Positions 19,081-28,065 of a DNA stretch of 64,000 nucleotides are shown here, one piece after another (positions within the stretch are counted from its first letter, which is position 1; every line of letters begins with the position of its first letter). The stretch comes from Paenibacillus sp. FSL R10-2782 (GTDB lineage Bacteria > Bacillota > Bacilli > Paenibacillales > Paenibacillaceae), in NCBI RefSeq assembly GCF_038592985.1, contig NZ_CP151951.1, positions 2,719,001 through 2,783,000 of the forward strand. Direction: 5' to 3'. The notes beneath the pieces are model-generated. The model worked only from the letters and a program-made list of their open reading frames with translations, searched no databases and was not told where the DNA came from. The position numbers and the translations under genes are program-made.

Positions 19081-19815
19081 ATGGCACCCATCACATTGTT
19101 TTTCATTCCATATGCAGGTGGATCGGCATCGGTCAGCTTCAAATGGAAAAAGCTGCTGCTTCCGCAGATTAAGCTTGTCCCACTGGAGCTGGCGGGCAGA
19201 GGTATTCGTTCCGGGGAACCGCTAAAAGACAGCATCGAGGAAATGAGCGAGGATTTACTGCTCAAGATCAGTCAAGAGATAGCCCCTGGCGATCCTTATG
19301 CAATATACGGTCACAGCATGGGAACGATGATCGCTTTCGAGCTGTATTACAAGCTGGTGGCTGGCGGTTATGGCAAACCTGCTCATCTGTTCGTATCTGG
19401 TGGACGGGCACCGCATGTCCCGAGAGACTTCCCGTGGGCCCATGATCTGCCCGCAGAGCAGTTCAGAACGCATTTGCTGCGATATGGTCAGCTTTCGGAG
19501 GCTATTTTTGACAACCGCGAATTGTATGACTATTTTATCCCGGTGCTAAGAGCGGACTTCAAAGCCGTCGAGACGTATGAGTACACGGCCCCAGCCGTAC
19601 CTTTGAATTGTTCGGTCACAGCCTTAACAGGGCTGACCGATAACACGATGACCTTGCAGGATGCGAAGGCGTGGGAGCAGCATACGGATCAGAATTTTCG
19701 AATTTTCACCTTTGATGGAGGTCACTTTTTTATTCATGACGAGGTGGAAGAGATTACGCAAATCATTAATGAGACCTTGGAACGCAGTGCTGTAACAAGT
19801 AAAATGCAACATTAA
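19081..19815 (+). CDS. Type II thioesterase (NRPS/PKS editing alpha/beta-hydrolase)
   Basis: Removes wrongly loaded acyl groups from carrier proteins of NRPS/PKS lines. The 244 residues show the family opening FFIPYAGGSASVSF, nucleophile Ser79 in YGHSMGT, the acid in TGLTDN (about residue 188) and the catalytic His in DGGHFFI near residue 217. AGGAGG precedes the ATG. It forms a two-gene operon with the following TIM-barrel protein (18-bp gap). It is 11 kb from the truncated iturin-like synthase, so it may serve that line or other assembly lines of the genome; no carrier protein is adjacent. Confidence 0.9.
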   Translation: MAPITLFFIPYAGGSASVSFKWKKLLLPQIKLVPLELAGRGIRSGEPLKDSIEEMSEDLLLKISQEIAPGDPYAIYGHSMGTMIAFELYYKLVAGGYGKPAHLFVSGGRAPHVPRDFPWAHDLPAEQFRTHLLRYGQLSEAIFDNRELYDYFIPVLRADFKAVETYEYTAPAVPLNCSVTALTGLTDNTMTLQDAKAWEQHTDQNFRIFTFDGGHFFIHDEVEEITQIINETLERSAVTSKMQH

Positions 19816-19833
19816 AAAGAAGAGGTGATTTCA

Positions 19834-20691
19834 GTGACTGTAGGTGTACTGGCTCATTTATTTGGCAAGTTGCCTTATCGCGAGTTGGCTGCAAAGGTAG
19901 GCGCAGCGGGCTTTACTCATGTTCAACTGGCTCCGTGGAGAGCGATCAGTGATGTGGACTTTAACAAACCGGGCAAGTTCAGCCCGGGATTGGCGCTGTC
20001 GATCGCGGAGGCATTCCGCAAGCACGGAGTATCCATATCGGTTCTTGGGTGCTATTTGCATTTTTTTGAACAGGATGAGGAGCTGCTGCGTGAAAATGTA
20101 GAACGCTTTAAAGAGCTGATTCGATATGCGAGCCTGTTAGGGGCACCAATGGTGGCTGCCGAAGTCGGACGTAATGAAGATGGAAGCGCATATACGGAAC
20201 GAGACTGGAAGGTTGTAAAGGAAGTCGTGCGTGAATTAGCCGATGAGGCTGGAAAATGGGGCGTATTCGTAGGATTGGAGGCCGCTAACGATCATTTGGT
20301 CGGAACGGCGGTAGAGCTTGCTACCTTGCTGGAGGAAGTACCGTCATCCCAGATCGGCGTAGTGATAGATCCGGGCAATCTGCTGAAAACGGAAAATCTG
20401 GCACGGCAGGATGAGGTTATCCGCGAAGCGTTCCAATTGCTAGGACCTCGAATTATCGCGGCCCATGCCAAAGACCGGCGTTTGTCATCGACAGGTGAGA
20501 TCGAGACCGTACCGCCGGGTTTTGGTGACATGAATTACGGCCTATACATGGAACTACTGGAACAGTACAAGCCGGGGGTTCACATCATTATGGAAGCCGC
20601 GCAGGAGAACCAGATGGCTGAATCCAAACGTTACATTGAGGGTCATCGCTTAGCGGCTCAGAAGGTGCAAGAAGTGCAGACGAAATCATAG
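19834..20691 (+). CDS. Sugar phosphate isomerase/epimerase family TIM-barrel protein
   Basis: AP-endonuclease-2-like TIM barrel of about 285 residues, the fold of xylose isomerase-like sugar epimerases. Visible marks are GVLAHLFGKLPYRELAAKVG at the start, a metal-ligand Glu region (GLEAANDH), PGNLL, AHAKDR and IIMEAAQEN near the end; together they supply the usual Glu/Asp/His metal site. GTG at 19834 is preferred over the GTG at 19825 because AGAGGTG lies six bases upstream of it. It is translationally close to the thioesterase gene. The substrate is unknown. Confidence 0.8.
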   Translation: MTVGVLAHLFGKLPYRELAAKVGAAGFTHVQLAPWRAISDVDFNKPGKFSPGLALSIAEAFRKHGVSISVLGCYLHFFEQDEELLRENVERFKELIRYASLLGAPMVAAEVGRNEDGSAYTERDWKVVKEVVRELADEAGKWGVFVGLEAANDHLVGTAVELATLLEEVPSSQIGVVIDPGNLLKTENLARQDEVIREAFQLLGPRIIAAHAKDRRLSSTGEIETVPPGFGDMNYGLYMELLEQYKPGVHIIMEAAQENQMAESKRYIEGHRLAAQKVQEVQTKS

Positions 20692-20720
20692 TATTCTTTC
20701 AGATTCGGGAATTGCTCAGG

Positions 20721-20750
20721 AGACTTGGAAGCGTCTACTTTTCCAAGTCT
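20721..20750 (+). terminator. Terminator of the thioesterase/epimerase operon
   Basis: Perfect 10-bp stem AGACTTGGAA / TTCCAAGTCT with a 10-base loop, followed by a T-rich stretch. Confidence 0.75.
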
Positions 20751-20767
20751 CTTGTCTTTAGCTTTGT

Positions 20768-21136
20768 TTAACCCTGCACTACCGCCACAATCACAAGTAC
20801 CCAACTTGCTAAAAAAGCCACCCCGCCAATCGGGGTAATCGCTCCGAGCTTCTTCAGACCGGACAAGCTAAGGGCATACAAACTGCCGGAGAACAGGAGA
20901 ATACCTGCTAGCATTACCCAGCCTGCGGTAACAATCAGAGAAGAATGGACCAGATTTACTGCAACTACTCCGAGCAGAATCAAGCCCAAGCCATGAGCAA
21001 TATGATATTGGATACCTGTCTGGAATATGCTCATCATGTCTGCGGAAAGTCTTTTTTTCAAAGCATGTGCTCCGAATGCTCCCAGAACTACAGCTAAAAA
21101 CATCATTATACAACCAAGCAATAGCAAAACTTTCAT
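20768..21136 (-). CDS. DUF423 small membrane protein (YwdK type)
   Basis: A 122-residue protein with four hydrophobic helices. The family opening is FLAVVLGAFGAHALKKRLS and the conserved GIQYHIAHGLGLILLG follows. Members of this family occur throughout Firmicutes and Proteobacteria; no biochemical role is established. Convergent with the epimerase gene and divergent from the GH48 gene. A GGGAGGCG-type site precedes the ATG. Confidence 0.9.
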   Translation of the reverse strand: MKVLLLLGCIMMFLAVVLGAFGAHALKKRLSADMMSIFQTGIQYHIAHGLGLILLGVVAVNLVHSSLIVTAGWVMLAGILLFSGSLYALSLSGLKKLGAITPIGGVAFLASWVLVIVAVVQG

Positions 21137-21287
21137 GTTTTAACGCCTCCCTGTAAAATAGTACCGATTCCAATGGGATTCGTCAATTTTCGTTGTGAAG
21201 CTCTAAATATATAGAATTTTTCGACTCTCATTTGATATCTAATGTGGTATATTTTTTCCAGGGCCAATGCGAAGCATTTGGAGCTAT

Positions 21288-21345
21288 AGACAGCGTGTCC
21301 TCCACCTTTTTTATGGGAAAGCGAGGTGATGATGCTGTCTTTTTG
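21288..21345 (+). promoter_or_regulatory. Hairpin in the GH48 mRNA leader (possible attenuator)
   Basis: AGACAGC (21288-21294) pairs with GCTGTCT (21334-21340), with an inner CACCT/AGGTG stem, and is followed by TTTT. It lies about 70 nt before the GH48 start. An extended -10-like TGGTATATT is found at about 21244-21252, so the hairpin should be in the leader RNA and could terminate transcription. I could not match the preceding 40 nt to any riboswitch consensus. Confidence 0.45.
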
Positions 21346-21413
21346 TGTTGTCGTTTCTCGTAATAAAATCTTATGTAAAGTCAAAATTGATAATGGAGAG
21401 GGTGAATGCAAAA

Positions 21414-24401
21414 GTGATTAGTAAAAAATCCGTGTTCAGGAAATCTGTCTCTATGGTCATGTCAGCCATTTTGGTGCTTCCGCTAACTTTGGGCATATTT
21501 CAAGCCGAACCCGACCGTGCTTCAGCCGCAACACCTGAATCCACACGTTTTCTTCAATTGTACAAACAACTGAAGGACCCGGCCAGTGGATATTTTTCCA
21601 AAGAAGGGATACCCTACCATTCTGTTGAAACCCTGATGAGTGAGGCTCCAGACTACGGACACTTAACGACCTCGGAAGCGTATAGCTACTGGATGTGGCT
21701 GGAAGTGCTGTATGGTCATTATACCGGGGATTGGGGAAATTTGGAATCCGCTTGGGACAATATGGAGAAATACATCATTCCTGTTAATGAAGGGGATGGC
21801 AAGGAAGAACAGCCTACTATGAGTAACTACAACCCTAACAGCCCAGCTACCTATGCAGCAGAGTACCCGCAGCCGGATCAATATCCAAGCCGTCTGAGTG
21901 GTCAGTATAGTGGTGGCAAGGACCCGCTGGATGCAGAGCTAAAGGCAACCTATGGCAACAATCAGACCTATCTGATGCATTGGCTGCTGGACGTGGATAA
22001 TTGGTACGGTTTTGGCAATCTGCTGAATCCGTCGCATACAGCAGCCTATGTGAACACCTTCCAACGCGGGGAGCAGGAATCGGTTTGGGAATCCGTCCCG
22101 CATCCATCACAGGATAATCAAAAATTTGGTAAAGCGAATGAAGGCTTTATGAGCCTGTTTACCAAGGAAAATAATGCTCCTTCACAGCAATGGCGCTACA
22201 CGAATGCCACCGATGCGGACGCACGGGCGGTTCAAGCCATGTACTGGGCGAAAGAACTGGGATATGACAACCCGGTATATCTGGATAAAGCGAAAAAGAT
22301 GGGCGACTACTTGCGTTACGGTATGTACGATAAATACTTTCAAAAAATCGGAAGCGCTTCCAATGGGACTCCGACCGCTGGTTCCGGCAAGGATGCCAGC
22401 CATTATCTGATGGCATGGTATACGGCATGGGGTGGCGGACTGGGTCAAAGCGGCAACTGGGCTTGGCGGATTGGCGCCAGCCATGCGCATCAAGGCTACC
22501 AAAATGTCGTTGCGGCTTACGCGTTATCCGATCAGGATGGCGGATTAATACCAAATTCACCAACGGCGGGACAGGATTGGGCGACCTCGCTGAAGCGCCA
22601 ACTGGAATTTTATACGTGGCTGCAATCTGACGAGGGGGCCATTGCAGGTGGAGCAACGAATAGCTGGGACGGTGCCTACAAAGCGTATCCGTCTGGCACA
22701 AGCACCTTCTATGGAATGGCTTATACAGGCGCTCCTGTATACCAAGATCCACCGTCCAACAATTGGTTCGGAATGCAGGCTTGGCCCGTCGAGCGGGTTG
22801 CCGAACTGTATTACATTTTAGCTAAGAAGGGCGATACTTCGTCCGAGCAGTTTAAAATGGCCAAGCAAGTAACGGAAAACTGGGTAGCGTGGTCCAAGAG
22901 CTATGCATTCGCCAACGAACGTCCTGTGACAGACGCGCAGGGATACTATTTGGACGCTCAAGGCAAGCGCATTCTGGGTGGTAAAAATCCGAAGGTAGCC
23001 ACTACAGCAGCTAAAGGCGAGTTCTGGGTGCCAGGCAATTTGGAATGGAGCGGGAAGCCAGAAACCTGGACCGGCTTTGCCAATCATAAAGGGAATGCCA
23101 ATTTGCATGTGGTAACGAAGAACCCAGGGCAAGATGCGGGAGTGCTGGGCAGTTATGCTAAAGCGCTTACTTTCTTTGCTGCCGGAACGAAGGCCGAAAA
23201 AGGAGATTACACCGCATTAGGCAAGGAAGCCAAAGATCTGTCTAAAGCTTTGCTTGATGCTGCATGGGGTTACAACGACGGTGTAGGCATTACCACAAAG
23301 GAAGCACGTGAGGATTATTATCGTTATTTTACGAAAGAAGTGTATATCCCTAACGGCTGGACTGGTAAAACTGGGCAAGGCAACACCATTCCTGGTGCAA
23401 ACGCTACCGCCTCTGATCCGTCCAAGGGTGGTAATGGTACGTATTCCAGCTATACTGATATTCGGCCTAACATCACCAAAGATCCGCAATGGTCTTATCT
23501 CAAGGACAAATACACGACCTCTTGGAATAATCAAACAAAAAAATGGGACAAAGGCGCTCCAGAATTTACGTATCACCGTTTTTGGTCACAAGTTGATATG
23601 GCGACAGCTTATGCCGAATATGACCGTCTCATCAACGGTAGTGGTACAACCGAGCCGACAGCTCCTAAAGCTCCGGCAAATGTGAAAGCAAATGCCGGGG
23701 ATGCTCAGGTTACACTGACCTGGAGCAAAGCGACAGGGGCCGACAGCTATACCATCAAGCGCTCCACAACCAGTGGAGGACCTTATACCACGGTAGCAAC
23801 GGTAACGGATAGCACTTACAAGGATACAGGTGTGGTGAATGAAACCACCTATTATTATGTAGCGAGTGCGACCAACTCCTTGGGAACCAGCCCGGATTCT
23901 GCCGAGGTCAGCGCCAAGCCGACGGCAGCACCGATGCCGGCTATGGGAGATGTGGTTGCCCAATACCGTGTGGGCGACACGAACCCGGGAGATAATCAGA
24001 TCCGTCCGCTTTTCCGTGTTGTAAACAAAGGGAAAGAGGCTGTCGATCTGAAGACTGTCAAGCTGCGGTATTACTTTACAGTGGATGGCGATAAACCGCA
24101 GGAATTTCATTGTGACTATGCGCAAGTGGGTAGCAGCAACGTTCAGGGACGCTTTGTGAAACTGGATAAGGCGGTTACGGGTGCAGATTACTATCTGGAA
24201 ATCTCCTTTGGAGCTGGTGCGGGAAGTCTGGCAGCAGGAGCCAACACGGGAGATATTCAGGTTCGCTTGAACAAGACGGACTGGAGCAATTATAACGAAA
24301 GTGATGATTTTTCTTATGATGCGACCAAAACGTCTTATACAGATTGGAACAAAACGCCTCTGTATGTGAACGACCAGCGTGTATGGGGACTGGAGCCTTG
24401 A
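21414..24401 (+). CDS. Secreted GH48 reducing-end cellobiohydrolase with FnIII and CBM3 modules
   Basis: Processive exocellulase releasing cellobiose from cellulose chain ends, exported by Sec. The signal peptide ends near ASAA (residues 36-39). The GH48 catalytic domain spans about 40-690; Glu77 (SEAPDYGH) and Glu88 (TSEAYSY) keep the 11-residue spacing of the two catalytic-site glutamates of Cel48F-type enzymes. A fibronectin III module (about 765-850) and a C-terminal CBM3 (about 860-995, ending WNKTPLYVNDQRVWGLEP) follow. GTG at 21414 is chosen because GGAGAGGGTGA lies just upstream; the open frame starts 23 codons earlier. No cohesin or dockerin, so it acts as a free enzyme. Confidence 0.95.
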   Translation: MISKKSVFRKSVSMVMSAILVLPLTLGIFQAEPDRASAATPESTRFLQLYKQLKDPASGYFSKEGIPYHSVETLMSEAPDYGHLTTSEAYSYWMWLEVLYGHYTGDWGNLESAWDNMEKYIIPVNEGDGKEEQPTMSNYNPNSPATYAAEYPQPDQYPSRLSGQYSGGKDPLDAELKATYGNNQTYLMHWLLDVDNWYGFGNLLNPSHTAAYVNTFQRGEQESVWESVPHPSQDNQKFGKANEGFMSLFTKENNAPSQQWRYTNATDADARAVQAMYWAKELGYDNPVYLDKAKKMGDYLRYGMYDKYFQKIGSASNGTPTAGSGKDASHYLMAWYTAWGGGLGQSGNWAWRIGASHAHQGYQNVVAAYALSDQDGGLIPNSPTAGQDWATSLKRQLEFYTWLQSDEGAIAGGATNSWDGAYKAYPSGTSTFYGMAYTGAPVYQDPPSNNWFGMQAWPVERVAELYYILAKKGDTSSEQFKMAKQVTENWVAWSKSYAFANERPVTDAQGYYLDAQGKRILGGKNPKVATTAAKGEFWVPGNLEWSGKPETWTGFANHKGNANLHVVTKNPGQDAGVLGSYAKALTFFAAGTKAEKGDYTALGKEAKDLSKALLDAAWGYNDGVGITTKEAREDYYRYFTKEVYIPNGWTGKTGQGNTIPGANATASDPSKGGNGTYSSYTDIRPNITKDPQWSYLKDKYTTSWNNQTKKWDKGAPEFTYHRFWSQVDMATAYAEYDRLINGSGTTEPTAPKAPANVKANAGDAQVTLTWSKATGADSYTIKRSTTSGGPYTTVATVTDSTYKDTGVVNETTYYYVASATNSLGTSPDSAEVSAKPTAAPMPAMGDVVAQYRVGDTNPGDNQIRPLFRVVNKGKEAVDLKTVKLRYYFTVDGDKPQEFHCDYAQVGSSNVQGRFVKLDKAVTGADYYLEISFGAGAGSLAAGANTGDIQVRLNKTDWSNYNESDDFSYDATKTSYTDWNKTPLYVNDQRVWGLEP

Positions 24402-24425
24402 TTGTAAAATAAACTTAGTGTGAGG

Positions 24426-24469
24426 CGAGCGCAATGAGAGGGTGTAAAACTCACATTGCGCTCGTTTTT
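24426..24469 (+). terminator. Terminator of the GH48 gene
   Basis: CGAGCGCAATG (24426-24436) pairs perfectly with CATTGCGCTCG (24454-24464) and is followed by TTTTT; a TGAG/CTCA extension lies inside. Confidence 0.9.
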
Positions 24470-24535
24470 ATGATTGGTTTCGTGGTACACTAAGATCGCT
24501 ACATCAACACATACATGACCGAGGTGACCTGAGAC

Positions 24536-25039
24536 ATGAAAGACAATTTGGCACAGGCTCTGAATGAGCAAATGAATTTTGAATTTTACTCCGCTCACGT
24601 ATATCTGGCAATGGCTGCTTATTGCTCCGGCGAAAGTCTGGATGGGTTCGCAAACTTTTTCTTGGTACAAGCTGAAGAAGAACGGTTTCATGCCATGAAG
24701 CTGTACAAATATATTAATGATCGCAGAGGACGCGCTACATTGGCTGCATTGCCTGAGCCTAAAAACAGCTACGATTCCATGCTCGATGTGTTCAAGCACG
24801 GCTACAAGCACGAGCAGCAAAATACGCAGAAGTTTTATCATTTGGCTGACCTGGCCCTGGACGCACGTGAGCATGCGACGATCCATTTTCTGAAATGGTT
24901 TATTGATGAACAAGTCGAAGAGGAAGCTCTGTTCGACAATGTGATCCAGAAGCTCAAGCGTATTGAAAGAGATAGCAACGCTTTTTATATGCTGGACAGT
25001 GAATTTGCCCAACGCAGCTTCACACCCCCTGCGGAATAA
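24536..25039 (+). CDS. Non-haem ferritin
   Basis: Iron-storage protein forming a 24-subunit cage. 167 residues in a four-helix bundle. Ferroxidase ligands are visible in NEQMNFEFYSAHVYLAM (Glu near 17), QAEEERFHAMK (Glu/His near 50-53) and, in the last long helix, DEQVEEEALFDNV (Glu near 125-130). It has no extra haem methionine signature. AGGTGACC precedes the ATG. Monocistronic, between two terminators. Confidence 0.95.
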   Translation: MKDNLAQALNEQMNFEFYSAHVYLAMAAYCSGESLDGFANFFLVQAEEERFHAMKLYKYINDRRGRATLAALPEPKNSYDSMLDVFKHGYKHEQQNTQKFYHLADLALDAREHATIHFLKWFIDEQVEEEALFDNVIQKLKRIERDSNAFYMLDSEFAQRSFTPPAE

Positions 25040-25104
25040 AGCAACATGCACTTTTCGTCTGAATGCTAAGGATATGGCTGGCATGTTATGAGACGAGGAA
25101 TTAG

Positions 25105-25130
25105 AAAAGCCCGGTTTTCGGGCTTTTTTT
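25105..25130 (+). terminator. Terminator of the ferritin gene
   Basis: AAAAGCCCG / CGGGCTTTT stem with a GTTTT loop and a run of seven T. Confidence 0.9.
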
Positions 25131-25155
25131 GCTTTTTTTTATGATCAGGTGCAGC

Positions 25156-25185
25156 TTGACACATCAGCAAATTCGAGTATATTAT
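25156..25185 (+). promoter_or_regulatory. Promoter of the CPYC oxidoreductase gene
   Basis: TTGACA at 25156-25161 is followed by overlapping -10 candidates TATATT (25178, 16-bp spacer) and TATTAT (25180, 18-bp spacer). Confidence 0.65.
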
Positions 25186-25229
25186 AGATATAATGAGTCT
25201 TTAATATCTTTTTTAAGGAGATGAGCATC

Positions 25230-26150
25230 ATGATTTACGATTGTGCTATTATTGGCGGAGGCCCCGCCGGATTGAATGCAGCCCTTGTGCTTGGCCGGGC
25301 AAGACGAAGTGTGAATTTGATCGACAACAACCAGCCCAGAAATGCCGTTACGCATGCATCGCACGGCTTTATTACAAGAGACGGCGTAACGCCGTCCGAG
25401 TTCCGTCGCGTTGCTTATGAGGAAGTACTGCGCTATCCGTCTGTCGATCATCTGCAAGCCGAGGTTGTTTCAATTGAAAAAACTGAACCCGGATTTGAGG
25501 TGCTTGATTCGTCAGGCCTTCGCGTTCAAGCGCGAAAACTGATTTTGGCGACGGGCGTAAAGGAGATATTTCCCGAGATCGAAGGCTTTTATCCACTATA
25601 CGGAAAAAGCTTGTTTAATTGCCCCTATTGCGACGGCTGGGAGCTACGGGATCAACCGCTTGTCGTTGTGTCCGAATCTCCGGGCATCTATCATACGGCC
25701 AAATTACTCCTGAATTGGAGCAAGGATATAATCGCCTGCACGAACGGCCATGCTTCCCTGACATTCGAGCAAAAAAAATGGCTTCAATCGAAGGGAATTG
25801 TGGTGATAGAGCAGCCTGTTGCAGCCTTCATCGGACAAAATGGACAGCTTGAGCATGTTCAATTTACGGATGGAACTCAAGTCTCAAGGACTGGCGGGTT
25901 CGTGTCTCCCAAATTTGTACAAAGTACACCGTTTGCAGAACGCTTGGGCTGTGAAAAGCTGGAGTCGGGCGGGATCAAGACGGATGAATCAGGAAGAACC
26001 TCTATACCTGGTGTATACGCCGCCGGGGATTCTTCATACTTCATGCCTTCCCAATTGATTTTTGCCGCAGCCGACGGCAGCCGAACTGGTATGTTCGTTA
26101 ACATGGATTTGACAGAGGAAGATTTTGCAATTCGGGGTCACTTTCGCTAG
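25230..26150 (+). CDS. Thioredoxin-reductase-like FAD/NAD(P) disulfide oxidoreductase with CPYC motif
   Basis: Flavoprotein of 306 residues. FAD is bound through YDCAIIGGGPAGLNAAL at the N-terminus and through IPGVYAAGDSS near residue 268. A redox-active pair lies in NCPYCDGWELR (about residues 133-143), the position of the CxxC in low-molecular-weight thioredoxin reductases. The central NADPH domain has a poorly conserved GxGxxA loop (VVSESPGIYHTAKLL). Proteins with this CPYCDGWE form are a branch apart from TrxB and related to GliT/HlmI-type disulfide oxidases. The start at 25230 has AAGGAGATG correctly spaced. No thioredoxin gene is near. Confidence 0.85.
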   Translation: MIYDCAIIGGGPAGLNAALVLGRARRSVNLIDNNQPRNAVTHASHGFITRDGVTPSEFRRVAYEEVLRYPSVDHLQAEVVSIEKTEPGFEVLDSSGLRVQARKLILATGVKEIFPEIEGFYPLYGKSLFNCPYCDGWELRDQPLVVVSESPGIYHTAKLLLNWSKDIIACTNGHASLTFEQKKWLQSKGIVVIEQPVAAFIGQNGQLEHVQFTDGTQVSRTGGFVSPKFVQSTPFAERLGCEKLESGGIKTDESGRTSIPGVYAAGDSSYFMPSQLIFAAADGSRTGMFVNMDLTEEDFAIRGHFR

Positions 26151-26283
26151 GTTATCGTTATTTTAAATATACCTATAGAAAAAATTTATTTGTCGCTGGA
26201 TTGTGAGCATGCTACAGTTATTTTATCTTTTATTCCTGATTAAGTAGATAGGATTAATATTTTTTATGGAGAGGCGGGTTAAC

Positions 26284-26832
26284 ATGAGCGAAATCTATCG
26301 TCTGGCACAACAGGAAGATGCGGAAAGATTGCAGTACGTGACCTATGAGGCGTACGAAACGATTCGGCAGTTGGAGCTTAAATGGCCTGCCGCTCAGGCG
26401 GACATTCCTATCATTCAGGAGAATATTAAAAATAATGACTGCTACGTGCTGGAGGTCGATGGTGTAATTGAGGCTACAGTTAGTCATCTCAAAAATAGAG
26501 CTCTTAATTTTATAACGGATCTCCCCTTTGTCATGTGGTTTGCCGTCAATCCGGCTGCTCAGGGCAAGGGCTACGGACGCAAGCTGCTCAACTGGGTAGA
26601 GCAGACTATAATCCGTGATCAGCTGGGAGCTCCTGCCGTTACGCTGGCAACAGCCGAAAAGCATCCCTATCTGCTGTCTATGTATGAGCGTTGGGGGTAT
26701 GAGCGTATTCATGCATTTGACCATGGTACAGGAGACGGAACGATGCATTTATTGCGTAAAGTTGTGAATCCGGAATTATTTAAAACGTATATTCGTGAAA
26801 CAAACGAAGCCGAGACTGCTAACCGTAATTAG
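26284..26832 (+). CDS. GNAT-family N-acetyltransferase
   Basis: Acetyl-CoA-dependent acetyltransferase of 182 residues. The acetyl-CoA binding motif A is visible as WFAVNPAAQGKGYGRKLLNWVE (about residues 83-104), preceded by the beta strands of the fold and followed by LATAEKHPYLLSMYERWGYE. The ATG at 26284 has GGAGAGGCGGG upstream; the ATG at 26266 lies before that site. The gene is 57 bp upstream of a luciferase-like monooxygenase gene and may be co-transcribed. Substrate unknown. Confidence 0.85.
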   Translation: MSEIYRLAQQEDAERLQYVTYEAYETIRQLELKWPAAQADIPIIQENIKNNDCYVLEVDGVIEATVSHLKNRALNFITDLPFVMWFAVNPAAQGKGYGRKLLNWVEQTIIRDQLGAPAVTLATAEKHPYLLSMYERWGYERIHAFDHGTGDGTMHLLRKVVNPELFKTYIRETNEAETANRN

Positions 26833-26889
26833 AGCCGATACCTGGGATGGGACGAAGCGGATTCATTCTCCGAAAGGGGTTTTCATGAA

Positions 26890-28008
26890 ATGAAGTTTGC
26901 GTTATTCAGTCTGATGGCTAATCTGCCTAATGCGATTACCGGGGAAGCCTGGAGCTCGCAGCAAAAATTCCAAAATGTAATCAAGCAGGCTGTTCTCGCA
27001 GAGGAACTTGGTTTTGATGCATACGGTGTGGGGGAGAGGCACGGTGCGCCATTTCTGTCATCCTCACCCCCGCTCGTGCTGACCGCTATTGCGGCGAAAA
27101 CCGAACGGATTCGTCTGCTGACTATGGTGACGGTGCTTAGCGTGCTGGACCCGGTGCGCGTGGCAGAAGACTATGCGACGTTGGATCATTTATCGGGTGG
27201 AAGATTAGAGATTATTATTGGGAAAGGTAATGATCCGCGCCATTATCCGTTATTTGGAATTACAGAGGAAGAACAGTGGGACTCGCTTGCCGAGCGCTAT
27301 CGTTTGCTCAAACGATTGTGGAGTGAGGAAGAGGTGACGTGGGAAGGAAGCTATCGTCCACCGTTGCATCAAGTCACGACACAGCCGCGGCCGTATCAGC
27401 AGCAGATTCCCATCTGGCATGGCAGTGCTTCCAGTACACGATCGACCGAACTGGCCGCGCAATACGGGGAGCCGATATTTTCCTCAAATTCTTTCCACCC
27501 GCAGGCCAAGTATAAAGCGCTCATTGATCATTACCGGGAACGACTGGCTTATTACGGGCATGATCCGTCACAGGCTGTGATTGGTGCCGGAGCAGGGAGT
27601 CTGTATCTGGCAGATACGGATGAGGAAGCGATTCGACGGTATCGTCCTTATTATGATGCCTACCACTCGACAGCGGCAGCTCAGCACAATCAGTCGCCCT
27701 TCACGAGTCTGGAGGATAATATTCGTAACGGTCCTGTTCTGATAGGCTCTGCGGAGAGCGTTCTTGAAAAAATACGGAACTATCATACCGCGTTTGGTCA
27801 CCAGGTACTCAGCATCAGCGTAGACGGGCTGGATGAGCAGGAGCAGCTCGAACAGCTACATCGCTTTAGCGAGAATATCATACCGGTGCTGCGGCGGGAA
27901 ATTCCGAGCACGATTTGGGAGCATGGGCCGAATTTGGATGATGGAAGCAGGTCGATTATCCCTGTAAAAAATGATGCGCCACCCATACCTCCTATTTTTC
28001 AACTATAG
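26890..28008 (+). CDS. LLM-class flavin-dependent monooxygenase
   Basis: Bacterial-luciferase-like TIM barrel of 372 residues that uses reduced FMN or F420-like flavin. Family features are LAEELGFDAYGVGERHGAPF, IRLLTMVTVLSVLDPVRVAEDYATLDHLSGGRLEI and IIGKGNDP in the first half, and YRLLKRLWSEEEVTWEG and PIWHGSASSTRSTELAAQYG in the second. An upstream ATG overlaps and is closed by TGA after two codons; the ATG at 26890 with AAAGGGG upstream is the coding start. Likely co-transcribed with the GNAT gene. Substrate unknown. Confidence 0.88.
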   Translation: MKFALFSLMANLPNAITGEAWSSQQKFQNVIKQAVLAEELGFDAYGVGERHGAPFLSSSPPLVLTAIAAKTERIRLLTMVTVLSVLDPVRVAEDYATLDHLSGGRLEIIIGKGNDPRHYPLFGITEEEQWDSLAERYRLLKRLWSEEEVTWEGSYRPPLHQVTTQPRPYQQQIPIWHGSASSTRSTELAAQYGEPIFSSNSFHPQAKYKALIDHYRERLAYYGHDPSQAVIGAGAGSLYLADTDEEAIRRYRPYYDAYHSTAAAQHNQSPFTSLEDNIRNGPVLIGSAESVLEKIRNYHTAFGHQVLSISVDGLDEQEQLEQLHRFSENIIPVLRREIPSTIWEHGPNLDDGSRSIIPVKNDAPPIPPIFQL

Positions 28009-28039
28009 TTGTTGACTGTTCAATCACCTTATTTCATAA

Positions 28040-28065
28040 AAAGCCTCCGAGTTTAGGAGGTTTTC
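28040..28065 (+). terminator. Terminator after the LLM monooxygenase gene
   Basis: AAAGCCTCC / GGAGGTTTT stem with a seven-base loop. Confidence 0.7.

Noticed and set aside
21180..21345. Cyclic-di-GMP riboswitch in the GH48 leader
   Set aside because: I looked for the GEMM consensus because a diguanylate cyclase is nearby, but the required conserved blocks are absent; only a hairpin remains.
23586..25084. Overlapping minus-strand frames over the GH48 end and ferritin
   Set aside because: They run through terminators and are antisense to two certain genes; no ribosome binding site or domain.
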